Source of the DNA: an uncultured Lachnospiraceae bacterium
Lineage (GTDB): Bacteria > Bacillota > Clostridia > Lachnospirales > Lachnospiraceae
Assembly (NCBI GenBank): GCA_910576895.1
Contig: CAJTJZ010000035.1
Location: 16,863-34,918 of the forward strand
Reading direction: 5' to 3'
DNA: 18,056 nt
The notes beneath the pieces were generated by a model. It made no database searches, had not been told where the DNA came from, and was given only the letters and a program-made list of their open reading frames with translations. How positions within the stretch are numbered: the first letter of the stretch is position 1; each line of letters opens with the position of its first letter. Both the position numbers and the translations under genes were made by a program. This document shows, in pieces, positions 8,050-15,061 of the stretch.

Positions 8050-9581
8050 GAAATAGAATATTGAAAATTAGATAAATACTCTCTCACTGTTTCTACATTA
8101 TTTTCCTCTCGCCATCGCTTTTCTATTTCATTGACATTCCGATGAATCACATTTGGCCATGACGAGTATTGATAGGTTTGACCATTTGATTCAGGATTTC
8201 TTGTATTTAATGTCCAGATTGTATTATTAAATTGTGGAATACCATCTTGCCAAGTACCAGTAAATCCAGAATCTTCTGGCATCTCTACCGTTTCTCCTGT
8301 TTGTGCCTGATAACTAGGTGCAAGTAAACAAGTATTTTTCTCAAGATCATAATCCCAGCCAATGCCTTTTGGACCATATTGCATAGTTAAATAGCCTTCT
8401 GGTGTACAAAGCCAATTCATAACTGCCATAACAAGCTGTGGATACTCTGTTTTTGCACCAATTGTCCATAAACGATTTCCTCCATTTTCATTTAATCTAT
8501 AAACAAGTGTATTTTGATTTTTTGCTGCCAATGGAAGCATCATTTTTCCATCTGCTGTATGATTTACAGAATTATATTGTGATGCTGCAAGCCATCCAAA
8601 GATACAAAAAAAAGCAGCCCCATCTTGATAATCTTCCGTACATCCCTCATATCCTTGTGTTCTTGACTCTGGATCAAGTAAATCATTTCGATATAATTGA
8701 TTATAAAAACGCAGTACCCGCAAATAACTGCCATCTTTTTGCAGACATCCTTCAAAACTGCCATCACTCACACGATATAGTCCAACACCAAACTCATCCA
8801 TACCAAAAAAATTGGTACAAGTAGACTTTGCAAACATCATCATATCGCCATCCCAATCACTAAATAGTGAAACACCATACGTTTCTTTTCCAGAATCGGA
8901 AGTGGGACAAATTTCTTTCATCCGTTTTAAAACTTCTACATAATCCTCTAGTTCTGTTACTTCTGGTTTACCAATTTGTTCATATAAATCCCAGCGAATA
9001 TCTGGATGATAATCAAAGTCCCCATATTCCCCACTCTCTGTTGCTACATCATAACCAAAACCATAAACATGACCATTAGAAATTTTTCTATTTTTTTCCA
9101 GTGCCTTTTCCATATGCGATTTTATATAGCTTCCATAGGTTTCTAATACTCCATCTTTTTCCCAATCTAATAAAAAACCATCACGAATTGCTGCACGATA
9201 TTGATCCGAATCTGTTCCAAAAATAATAATATCTCCTAAATCGCCGCTTTCCACTTGTCGCTCATAAAAATCTTCACTTCCATCAAATGTAAAATTTAGC
9301 TTTACATTAAATTTATCTAATAGAATCTGTGCAAACCAACCTTTTTGTTCCCCTTGGTAACCGCTAAGTTGGGAATAAACATCAAGAGTAACGGTTTCCT
9401 CTGGAATAATTTCAGATAAGTCAGGCATAGAGTCATCGTCTTCTTTTTGTTCTTCCTGTTCTACGCTATCCTGTTTTTGTGTTTCCTGCAATGGCTGCTT
9501 ACTTCCACTACCTTTCATACTGCACCCATGAAAAAGCACTGTTAAAAAAAACATAAGACAGATCATACTTTTTTTCTTCAA
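7989..9581 (-). CDS. Extracellular solute-binding lipoprotein, C-terminally frameshifted
   Basis: This encodes a substrate-binding protein of an ABC-type importer, anchored outside the membrane as a lipoprotein. The signal peptide ends at an imperfect lipobox (LFHGC, C20), then a Ser/Gln/Glu/Asp-rich linker (about 25-60) precedes the type I SBP fold. The start is TTG at 9581: AGGAGG stands about 10 nt before it, whereas the first ATG (9566) would be 15 nt too far. As given the frame is 530 residues, but the last 19 or so (after about residue 511, SIS) are out-of-frame sequence. The family's normal C-terminus continues in another frame to 7819. No permease or ATPase genes are adjacent, so it is an orphan SBP; a chemoreceptor follows 91 nt beyond the ancestral stop. 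The ligand is not evident; oligosaccharides are common for such long SBPs. Confidence 0.85.
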   Translation of the reverse strand: MKKKSMICLMFFLTVLFHGCSMKGSGSKQPLQETQKQDSVEQEEQKEDDDSMPDLSEIIPEETVTLDVYSQLSGYQGEQKGWFAQILLDKFNVKLNFTFDGSEDFYERQVESGDLGDIIIFGTDSDQYRAAIRDGFLLDWEKDGVLETYGSYIKSHMEKALEKNRKISNGHVYGFGYDVATESGEYGDFDYHPDIRWDLYEQIGKPEVTELEDYVEVLKRMKEICPTSDSGKETYGVSLFSDWDGDMMMFAKSTCTNFFGMDEFGVGLYRVSDGSFEGCLQKDGSYLRVLRFYNQLYRNDLLDPESRTQGYEGCTEDYQDGAAFFCIFGWLAASQYNSVNHTADGKMMLPLAAKNQNTLVYRLNENGGNRLWTIGAKTEYPQLVMAVMNWLCTPEGYLTMQYGPKGIGWDYDLEKNTCLLAPSYQAQTGETVEMPEDSGFTGTWQDGIPQFNNTIWTLNTRNPESNGQTYQYSSWPNVIHRNVNEIEKRWREENNVETVREYLSNFQYSISKPHILQAQNQKNLEKHGVV

Positions 9582-9661
9582 AAATATCTCCTCCTTTTCT
9601 TTTGCATCATTTTTATTACTTTTTATTATAATGAATTACATTTCACAAAAATACAATAATA

Positions 9662-9689
9662 ATTATACACAAACTATATGCATTTTTAA
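9662..9689 (-). promoter_or_regulatory. Candidate promoter of the solute-binding protein gene
   Basis: On the minus strand TTAAAA (9684-9689) and TATAAT (9662-9667) are separated by 16 bp. It lies in the 200-bp gap after the pncB terminator and about 80 nt upstream of the TTG start. The -10 is consensus and the -35 is weak. The A+T-rich context makes chance matches likely; a second ATTATA at 9625-9630 has no good partner. Confidence 0.4.
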
Positions 9690-9700
9690 CATATTTTAAA

Positions 9701-9743
9701 CAAAAATAAAACTATGGTTATGCATTCAATAACATAGCCATAG
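9701..9743 (-). terminator. Intrinsic terminator after pncB
   Basis: Arms 9712-9722 and 9733-9743 (minus-strand reading CTATGGCTATG and CATAACCATAG) pair over 11 bp with one G-T wobble-type mismatch and a 10-nt loop. On the minus strand TTTTATTTTTG follows directly. It lies 39 nt past the pncB stop and closes the cysQ-to-pncB operon. Confidence 0.85.
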
Positions 9744-9781
9744 CTTATACTAATCATCGTTTTTTTATTATTTATAAATAA

Positions 9782-11236
9782 TTACTTTTGCAATTTATAC
9801 AACATTTCCATTTTCATATCATAATAATCTGGTGTAAAATCCAAATAATGTTTATGCGGATTTTCAAAACGTTGTTCTTCACTCCATACTTCATTTTGCA
9901 GTTGCGATTGCACATATGCCCTAATATCATCAAGTGATGGTTCTTTATATATTAATTTTCCATTTTTAAAAATAGGAACTTGCAATTCCTTAATTGTACA
10001 ACCCTCAAAAAATCTCTGTCGCCAAGGTGTTGTTGGATCAACATAGCGAAATGGATTTTCAAGACTTACGTTTTCATCATATTTTGCAATTAAATCTGCA
10101 ATCGATCTTCCATCTTCATTATAAACTCTATAAACACGCTTAAATCCGGGATTGGTTACTTTTTCTACATTTTCCGATACTTTAATACGTGGACTAAAGG
10201 TAGTTTCTTCTTCTACTGCTGCCAATTTATATACAGCACCAAAAACAGGTTCACTTCTTGCTGTAATTAAACGTTCTCCAACACCAAAAAAATCAATTTT
10301 AGCTCCCTGATGAATTAAAGAAGAAATCGTAATTTCATCTAAACTATTCGAAGCAATAATTTTACAATCTGTCAAACCCTCTTTATCTAACATAATTCTA
10401 GCTTTTTTTGATAAATAAGATAAATCTCCGCTGTCAATACGAATTCCTTTGAGCCTTTGTCCCTGTGGTTCTAATACTTCCTTTGCTACTTTAATTGCAT
10501 TTATAACTCCGCTTTTTAATACATCATACGTATCTACAAGCAAGGTACAAGCTTTTGGATATCTTTGTGCATATTTTTTAAATGCTGTATATTCATCCTC
10601 ATAATACATAACCCAACTATGAGCCATTGTGCCAGAAACAGGAATATCAAATGCTTTCCCTGCTAATACCGTTGCTGTACTATCTGCTCCTCCAATATAA
10701 GCAGCTCTTGCACCATAAACAGCAGCGTCTGCATTATGAGCACGCCTTGCACCAAAATCAGAAATACTTCTTCCTTGTGCTGCATAAACAATACGGCTTG
10801 TTTTTGTAGCAATTAGTGATTGATGATTTATTTGTAAAAGTAATGCCGTTTCTATAAGCTGTGCATCAATCAAAGGTGCAACAATCGTTACAATCGGTTC
10901 ATTAGGATACATAATTGTTCCCTCTGGAAACGCATAAATATCACCATGAAATTGAAACTCTTGTAAATATTGTAAAAATTCTTCTTCAAAAATCCCTTGC
11001 TCACGAAGATATGCAATATCTTCTATATCAAACTGCAAATTCTCAATATATTCAATCACTTGCTGTAATCCAGCAAAAATAGCATATCCACCCTCATCGG
11101 GATTTCTTCGATAAAAAACATCAAAAACAACTCTTTTACTACTATTTTCTCTATTATCACAAAAATATCCATGACTCATAGTCAATTCATAAAAATCCAT
11201 AACTAGAGATAAATTTCTTGCATCTTTTTGTTTCAT
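9782..11236 (-). CDS. pncB: Nicotinate phosphoribosyltransferase
   Basis: The 484-residue cytoplasmic enzyme converts nicotinate, PRPP and ATP to nicotinate mononucleotide, the entry step of NAD salvage from nicotinic acid. The N-terminal YELTMSHGYF and FDVFYRRNP segments, the SDFGARRAHNADAA motif (about 159-172), GGADST (182-187) and GIRIDSGDL (264-272) are all family hallmarks. The autophosphorylated histidine of the family corresponds to H206 in SGTMAHSW. Length and motifs fit the longer Gram-positive type. An AAGGAG site lies about 9 nt before the ATG. It starts 42 nt after the GH3 gene, is the last gene of that run, and is followed by a clear terminator. No NrtR or NiaR gene or operator was recognised nearby. 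Confidence 0.96.
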   Translation of the reverse strand: MKQKDARNLSLVMDFYELTMSHGYFCDNRENSSKRVVFDVFYRRNPDEGGYAIFAGLQQVIEYIENLQFDIEDIAYLREQGIFEEEFLQYLQEFQFHGDIYAFPEGTIMYPNEPIVTIVAPLIDAQLIETALLLQINHQSLIATKTSRIVYAAQGRSISDFGARRAHNADAAVYGARAAYIGGADSTATVLAGKAFDIPVSGTMAHSWVMYYEDEYTAFKKYAQRYPKACTLLVDTYDVLKSGVINAIKVAKEVLEPQGQRLKGIRIDSGDLSYLSKKARIMLDKEGLTDCKIIASNSLDEITISSLIHQGAKIDFFGVGERLITARSEPVFGAVYKLAAVEEETTFSPRIKVSENVEKVTNPGFKRVYRVYNEDGRSIADLIAKYDENVSLENPFRYVDPTTPWRQRFFEGCTIKELQVPIFKNGKLIYKEPSLDDIRAYVQSQLQNEVWSEEQRFENPHKHYLDFTPDYYDMKMEMLYKLQK

Positions 11237-11278
11237 ACTTAAATTCTCCTTATTTCAGGAACTAATTATTAAAATCTT

Positions 11279-12547
11279 TTATAATAAGCCTCTTCTTACT
11301 TTTACTTGTAAAATCCTTAATACCGATGCATTAATTCTTTCTTCTAAAATCGTTCCTTCTTCTACTGCTTTTTTGATTTCCCCTATGGCTTCTTCATAAT
11401 TTTGTGGCATTAATACAATATCTGCACCAGCCAAAATTGCATAAAGTGCTGCTTCGCTTGCTGAATAATTTGATGTAATTCCTGCCATATCCATAGCATC
11501 TGTTATAATAACACCTTGAAAAGAAAATTCTGTTCTAAGAATACTGTCCATTACAATTTCCGACATAGAAGCTGGTTTTGTATCTTCTGTAACACGACTA
11601 ATGGAAACATGGGAAACCATAATAAAATCAGCACCTGCTTTCATTCCAGCTTCAAATGGCTTAAAGTCAATTTTCCGCAAATTATCAATATCCTTATCAA
11701 GATTAACTGCACTATGATGTGTATTTCCTGTAGAACTTCCCTGTCCCGGAAAATGCTTTAATGTTGCACTCACATTGGCTGCCTGTATTCCCTTTACAAA
11801 ACTTCTTACCATATTGGATACAAGTTTTGTATCATCACCAAAGGAACGATTTCCAATTTCCTCATTTAAAGCAGAAGTATTAATATCGGCAACAGGTGCA
11901 AAATCCACATTAAAACCAAGTGCAGAAATATCATTTCCAATGGTTTCCCCAATTTCTTGTGCATAGTCAGTATCGCCTGTTTCCCCTACCTCTTGCATAG
12001 AGGGAAATGCGGTTGTTCCCATATTGGGATTTCCTCCAATTCTAGCAACATCGCCGCCTTCTTCATCTACTGCTGCAAATAATGGATATTTACTTGCATC
12101 CTGTAAATTTGCAATTAACTTTAATACTTGATCTCTTGTTTCAATATTTCTGGAAAATAAAACAAAGCCCCCCGGTGGATTTTCAGCTAATGACTGTTTC
12201 ATTTTCTTTGTACATTTACGAAATTCATAATAACTTCCTTTAGATGTATCTAACAGTTCTAAATTGACCATAAACATCTGTCCAATTTTTTCATCTATCG
12301 TCATACTTTCTAAAATTTCCTGTGATTTTCCAAGAATGGTTGCCTGATCGGTTTCTTCATAACGAAATACTAAGGCACGCTCTTGCACTGTTTTCTTTTG
12401 TGTAGAATCAGAATTTTTGTTATCCTCCTTTTTTTTCTCAATTTCTTCTATTGGCTTTTTCGTATTCCCATCCCCATTAAACGGCAGACTGCATCCAAGC
12501 ATCATAAGACATAGTCCAAACAATAATACCATTATTTTTCTCATCAT
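11279..12547 (-). CDS. nagZ: Glycoside hydrolase family 3 lipoprotein, NagZ-like beta-N-acetylhexosaminidase
   Basis: This is a GH3 protein of the NagZ type, which removes N-acetylglucosamine from peptidoglycan fragments. From the ATG at 12547 it has 422 residues: a short signal peptide with lipobox LMMLGC (lipidated C19), a charged linker to about 55, and a single GH3 TIM barrel. Conserved parts include AVDEEGGDVARIG, DFAPVADI, KHFPG (about 264) and the nucleophile D350 in ITDAMDM. The acid/base loop is unusual: KHFPGHG-x(4)-DSH of typical NagZ reads KHFPGQGSSTGNTH, so the dyad histidine (H277) is kept but its aspartate is asparagine (N275). A TTG at 12562 extends the frame by five codons, but GGGG (12557-12560) is placed 9 nt before the ATG at 12547. 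The context next to an L,D-transpeptidase supports a cell-wall role. Confidence 0.88.
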   Translation of the reverse strand: MMRKIMVLLFGLCLMMLGCSLPFNGDGNTKKPIEEIEKKKEDNKNSDSTQKKTVQERALVFRYEETDQATILGKSQEILESMTIDEKIGQMFMVNLELLDTSKGSYYEFRKCTKKMKQSLAENPPGGFVLFSRNIETRDQVLKLIANLQDASKYPLFAAVDEEGGDVARIGGNPNMGTTAFPSMQEVGETGDTDYAQEIGETIGNDISALGFNVDFAPVADINTSALNEEIGNRSFGDDTKLVSNMVRSFVKGIQAANVSATLKHFPGQGSSTGNTHHSAVNLDKDIDNLRKIDFKPFEAGMKAGADFIMVSHVSISRVTEDTKPASMSEIVMDSILRTEFSFQGVIITDAMDMAGITSNYSASEAALYAILAGADIVLMPQNYEEAIGEIKKAVEEGTILEERINASVLRILQVKVRRGLL

Positions 12548-12604
12548 ACGTTTTATCCCCAATAACTTTTTTTATTTAATTTGTTTTACTTCTCAGCACC
12601 TTGA

Positions 12605-13942
12605 TTACTTATCATATACAATGACTGGCATTCCCGGTTTAATCATACCAAAAATCTTTTCGGCTGCACTAGATGGTAAATTCACACAACCATGAGAACC
12701 ACTGTATTTATAAATATTCCCTCCAAAACTGCTCCGCCAAGAAGCATCATGGAGTCCAATATTTCCATTAAATGGCATCCAATAAGATACAGGAGAAGAA
12801 TAATTTTCTCCATTTAAAGTAGCATCTCTTTCTAGATAATTAATTGGATAAATACCTGTTGGCGTATCATGACCTTTGCTAGAATTTCCTGTAACACAAT
12901 CGGTACTTACTTTTTCTTCACCATCAATATAAACCCATACATGCTGTTCTTTTAAACTAATTTCAATATAGCTATCACCAATATCATCTTTATCACGAAC
13001 ATAACCAGAAAAAGAATAAACAGGCTCAATCACTGCATCTTCTCCAGCCTTAATTGTTTCTATTATTCTCTCAATTGTACCACCATTATGAATCATCCAA
13101 CCATAACTTCCACCACTAACTTTAATTTTTCTTTCTTTTCCATAAGTATCATAAGTTTTAGAAATTTCTTGTAAATAAGAACGCATGGCTTCTTCATCAT
13201 AAGTAACATTTCCATTTTCTTCTACATGAATCCAATCCTGAATCATAGCAGATGAAATAACTTCCTTACGATCACTAAAATCAAATGTAATGTTTATCAT
13301 ATATTTATTTAATTCTTCTACCCTTTTTAAAAGTCCCTCATCATCACTTAATACTTGTGGGGAATCTAAATAACAAGACTCTAAATTAATGCTTGATTCT
13401 CCTTCTTGTAATGACTTCTTTACAAGCTCAGCAGCATCTTCTATATTAAAATAGTTTCCATATACTTCTTTTTTAATCTTATATTTTCCAGTTTTTTCGC
13501 TAAAAACTATTTTTGCATCTTTAGAATCTATAATTGTCTGTGAATCTAAAACTGATTTCATACAATTTTTTATTGTTTTATCATCAATTTTCATTGCATA
13601 ATCAAGAGAATAATCTTTAGAACGGAATAAATTTCCAAGAGAACGACTATCAGAAAATGCATCGCTTATCTGATCTCCAAAACTATACGTAATGCCAAGA
13701 TCATCAAAAGAAAACGATGTTTCTAGTCCTCCGCGTCCTGTAATTTCAATTTCTCCTCCTTCAATTGTAGATAAAAGTTCTGTTTCTACTTGTGTCACTG
13801 TTTTACTTGTGCAGTCAATACTATTGATTGTTGTTCCTGAAAAAAATCTATCATTATTCTGAATATAAACAACAAGAAGTGCAACACCTCCAATTACTAA
13901 CATACACATAGCTCCAATAAACGCCCATAAAAATTTCTTCAT
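12605..13942 (-). CDS. Membrane-anchored L,D-transpeptidase (YkuD) with peptidoglycan-binding-like region
   Basis: From the ATG at 13942 the protein has 445 residues. It has a single N-terminal membrane anchor (about 5-27), then a long extracellular region of about 280 residues with the repeat-like architecture of the PG_binding_4 domain seen before YkuD in clostridial enzymes. The C-terminal YkuD catalytic domain (about 325-445) carries HDTPTGIYPI and the active-site motif SGSHGCVNLP, with catalytic cysteine about 419 and upstream histidine in GLHD. Enzymes of this family make 3-3 cross-links in peptidoglycan or attach proteins to it. The frame is open to 13981, but AAAGGAG eight nt before 13942 and the membrane anchor fix this start. 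It lies 42 nt after cysQ and 57 nt before the GH3 gene, in one operon. Confidence 0.93.
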   Translation of the reverse strand: MKKFLWAFIGAMCMLVIGGVALLVVYIQNNDRFFSGTTINSIDCTSKTVTQVETELLSTIEGGEIEITGRGGLETSFSFDDLGITYSFGDQISDAFSDSRSLGNLFRSKDYSLDYAMKIDDKTIKNCMKSVLDSQTIIDSKDAKIVFSEKTGKYKIKKEVYGNYFNIEDAAELVKKSLQEGESSINLESCYLDSPQVLSDDEGLLKRVEELNKYMINITFDFSDRKEVISSAMIQDWIHVEENGNVTYDEEAMRSYLQEISKTYDTYGKERKIKVSGGSYGWMIHNGGTIERIIETIKAGEDAVIEPVYSFSGYVRDKDDIGDSYIEISLKEQHVWVYIDGEEKVSTDCVTGNSSKGHDTPTGIYPINYLERDATLNGENYSSPVSYWMPFNGNIGLHDASWRSSFGGNIYKYSGSHGCVNLPSSAAEKIFGMIKPGMPVIVYDK

Positions 13943-13984
13943 AAACGCCACTCCTTTAATTCTGCCAATAATACAAGCCAAAGC

Positions 13985-14767
13985 TTATAATGTCATCTTA
14001 TTCTCTATGCAATTAATAATATAAAATCCCTTTGCATTTAAACTATCTTCTCGATTGTAAAGCATTTCTGTATCATCCATTTGCATAAAAATAGCACCTG
14101 CTTCTTCTGCAATACATTGCATGGCTGCTGTATCCCATTCCATCGTTGGATTATAACGATAATAAACCTCGGCATCTCCTCGTGCTACCATACAACCTTT
14201 TAAAGAACTGCCTACTTTCACAAAATTTGTTACATGGTATTTTTCCAAGAGTCTGTCCATTTGTTCACATCCATGCGAATTACTCATAACAAAACGCAAA
14301 TCCTTTGTTCTTTTTGATACAAAAAGACGTTTTTCTTTTCCATCTCTCGTTCTTAAAAATGCACCCTGTCCCTTTAAGGCATAATAAAGTTCTTCTGTTG
14401 CAGGTACATAAATAACACCAAGAATGCTTTTATGTTGATAAGAAAGTGCAATATTGACGGTAAACTGTCCATTTCTTTTTATAAATTCTTTTGTGCCATC
14501 CAAAGGATCAACAATAAAGCAATACTCTTTTTGTAATCGTTCCTTATTGTCTTTTTCTTCCTCAGAAAGCATAGCAATTTCAGGAAATTCCGATAAAAGA
14601 CGAGTAACAATCAACTGATTGCTTGCTTTATCTGCAGCTGTCAGTGGCATATCTCCTTCCTTATATTCTACCTGCATATCCGTACAGGAATTATAAACCT
14701 CCATAATCGCAAGTCCTGCTTTTATGGAAACCTCCTTGCAAACCTCTAAAATCTTACTTAAATCCAT
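13985..14767 (-). CDS. cysQ: 3'(2'),5'-bisphosphate nucleotidase, CysQ-like
   Basis: The 260-residue cytoplasmic metal-dependent phosphatase belongs to the inositol-monophosphatase superfamily. Metal ligands are visible at E69/E70 (LSEEEK), D87 and D90 in the DPLDGTKEF signature, and D212 in WDTAA. The DPLDGTKEFIKRNGQFTVNIAL segment is characteristic of CysQ rather than of inositol monophosphatases or fructose bisphosphatases. CysQ hydrolyses 3'-phosphoadenosine 5'-phosphate (pAp), the by-product of sulfotransfer and of acyl-carrier-protein charging. No sulfate assimilation genes are near, so the ACP/CoA-derived pool is the likelier source here (inference). A GGGGTG site precedes the ATG by about 5 nt. 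It is the first gene of the four-gene run, behind the promoter at 14846-14874. Confidence 0.9.
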   Translation of the reverse strand: MDLSKILEVCKEVSIKAGLAIMEVYNSCTDMQVEYKEGDMPLTAADKASNQLIVTRLLSEFPEIAMLSEEEKDNKERLQKEYCFIVDPLDGTKEFIKRNGQFTVNIALSYQHKSILGVIYVPATEELYYALKGQGAFLRTRDGKEKRLFVSKRTKDLRFVMSNSHGCEQMDRLLEKYHVTNFVKVGSSLKGCMVARGDAEVYYRYNPTMEWDTAAMQCIAEEAGAIFMQMDDTEMLYNREDSLNAKGFYIINCIENKMTL

Positions 14768-14832
14768 GTTTACACCCCATTCTATAAAATCCTTACTTTA
14801 TAATTATTATATGGCTTATCCATCAAAATCTC

Positions 14833-14860
14833 TTGACAAAGATTTATTATACTCTATAAT
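14833..14860 (+). promoter_or_regulatory. Consensus sigma-A promoter facing right, away from cysQ
   Basis: TTGACA (14833-14838) and TATAAT (14855-14860) are both perfect and 16 bp apart, with a predicted start at about A14867. No gene on the plus strand follows: the transcript would enter the hairpin at 14883-14933 and then run antisense to the Fn3-module gene. It overlaps the cysQ promoter on the other strand. Confidence 0.55.
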
Positions 14861-14874
14861 CGCTCCATTGACAA
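14846..14874 (-). promoter_or_regulatory. Predicted promoter of the cysQ operon
   Basis: On the minus strand TTGTCA (14869-14874) and TATAAT (14846-14851) are 17 bp apart, giving 11 of 12 consensus matches and a predicted start at about 14839, some 70 nt before the cysQ ATG. Its -10 and that of the plus-strand promoter are mirror images around a CTC core (ATTATA-CTC-TATAAT). Confidence 0.65.
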
Positions 14875-14877
14875 TTA

Positions 14878-14933
14878 TCAAAAAGCTGATATCTTTCTTT
14901 ATTGACAGAAGCCAACAATAATGATATCAGCTT
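14878..14933 (-). terminator. Probable terminator of the LRR/Fn3-module operon
   Basis: An 11-bp perfect stem (AAGCTGATATC 14883-14893, GATATCAGCTT 14923-14933) encloses a second 6-bp stem (TTATTG 14899-14904, CAATAA 14916-14921) with an 11-nt loop. On the minus strand a five-T run follows directly. It is about 130 nt past the stop of the Fn3-module gene and abuts the -35 of the cysQ promoter. An eight-T run closer to that stop (about 15008-15015) lacks a convincing hairpin. On the plus strand the same hairpin could fold in a transcript from the promoter at 14833-14860. The rest of the 14768-15061 gap shows only A+T-rich sequence. Confidence 0.55.
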
Positions 14934-15061
14934 ATCACTTTTACGTCCTTTTTTCAAATATTTTATCATTTCTATACAAAGTTTCACAAATTGCATAAGA
15001 ATCCTTTAAAAAAAACAACAGTTCTTGACAGAAATCACAATAATTATGTTAAATTTTCACT

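Noticed and set aside
7989..8070. Programmed -1 frameshift in the solute-binding gene
   Set aside because: The junction in frame reads ATT TCA AAG, with no X-XXY-YYZ slippery heptamer, and no coding need for two products is known in this family. Mutation or sequencing error is simpler.
12548..12562. TTG start for the GH3 lipoprotein
   Set aside because: No Shine-Dalgarno precedes it, while GGGG is well spaced for the ATG at 12547, which also gives a normal lipoprotein signal peptide.
13943..13981. Longer start of the L,D-transpeptidase (13 extra residues)
   Set aside because: AAAGGAG is correctly spaced only for the ATG at 13942, directly before the membrane anchor.
14724..14921. 65-codon plus-strand ORF spanning the cysQ start and its promoter
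   Set aside because: It begins inside cysQ, would start upstream of the plus-strand promoter at 14833, and has no convincing ribosome site or family resemblance.
15008..15060. Eight-T run just after the Fn3-module gene as its main terminator
   Set aside because: Only a 4-bp pairing could be found before it; the hairpin at 14883-14933 is far better.
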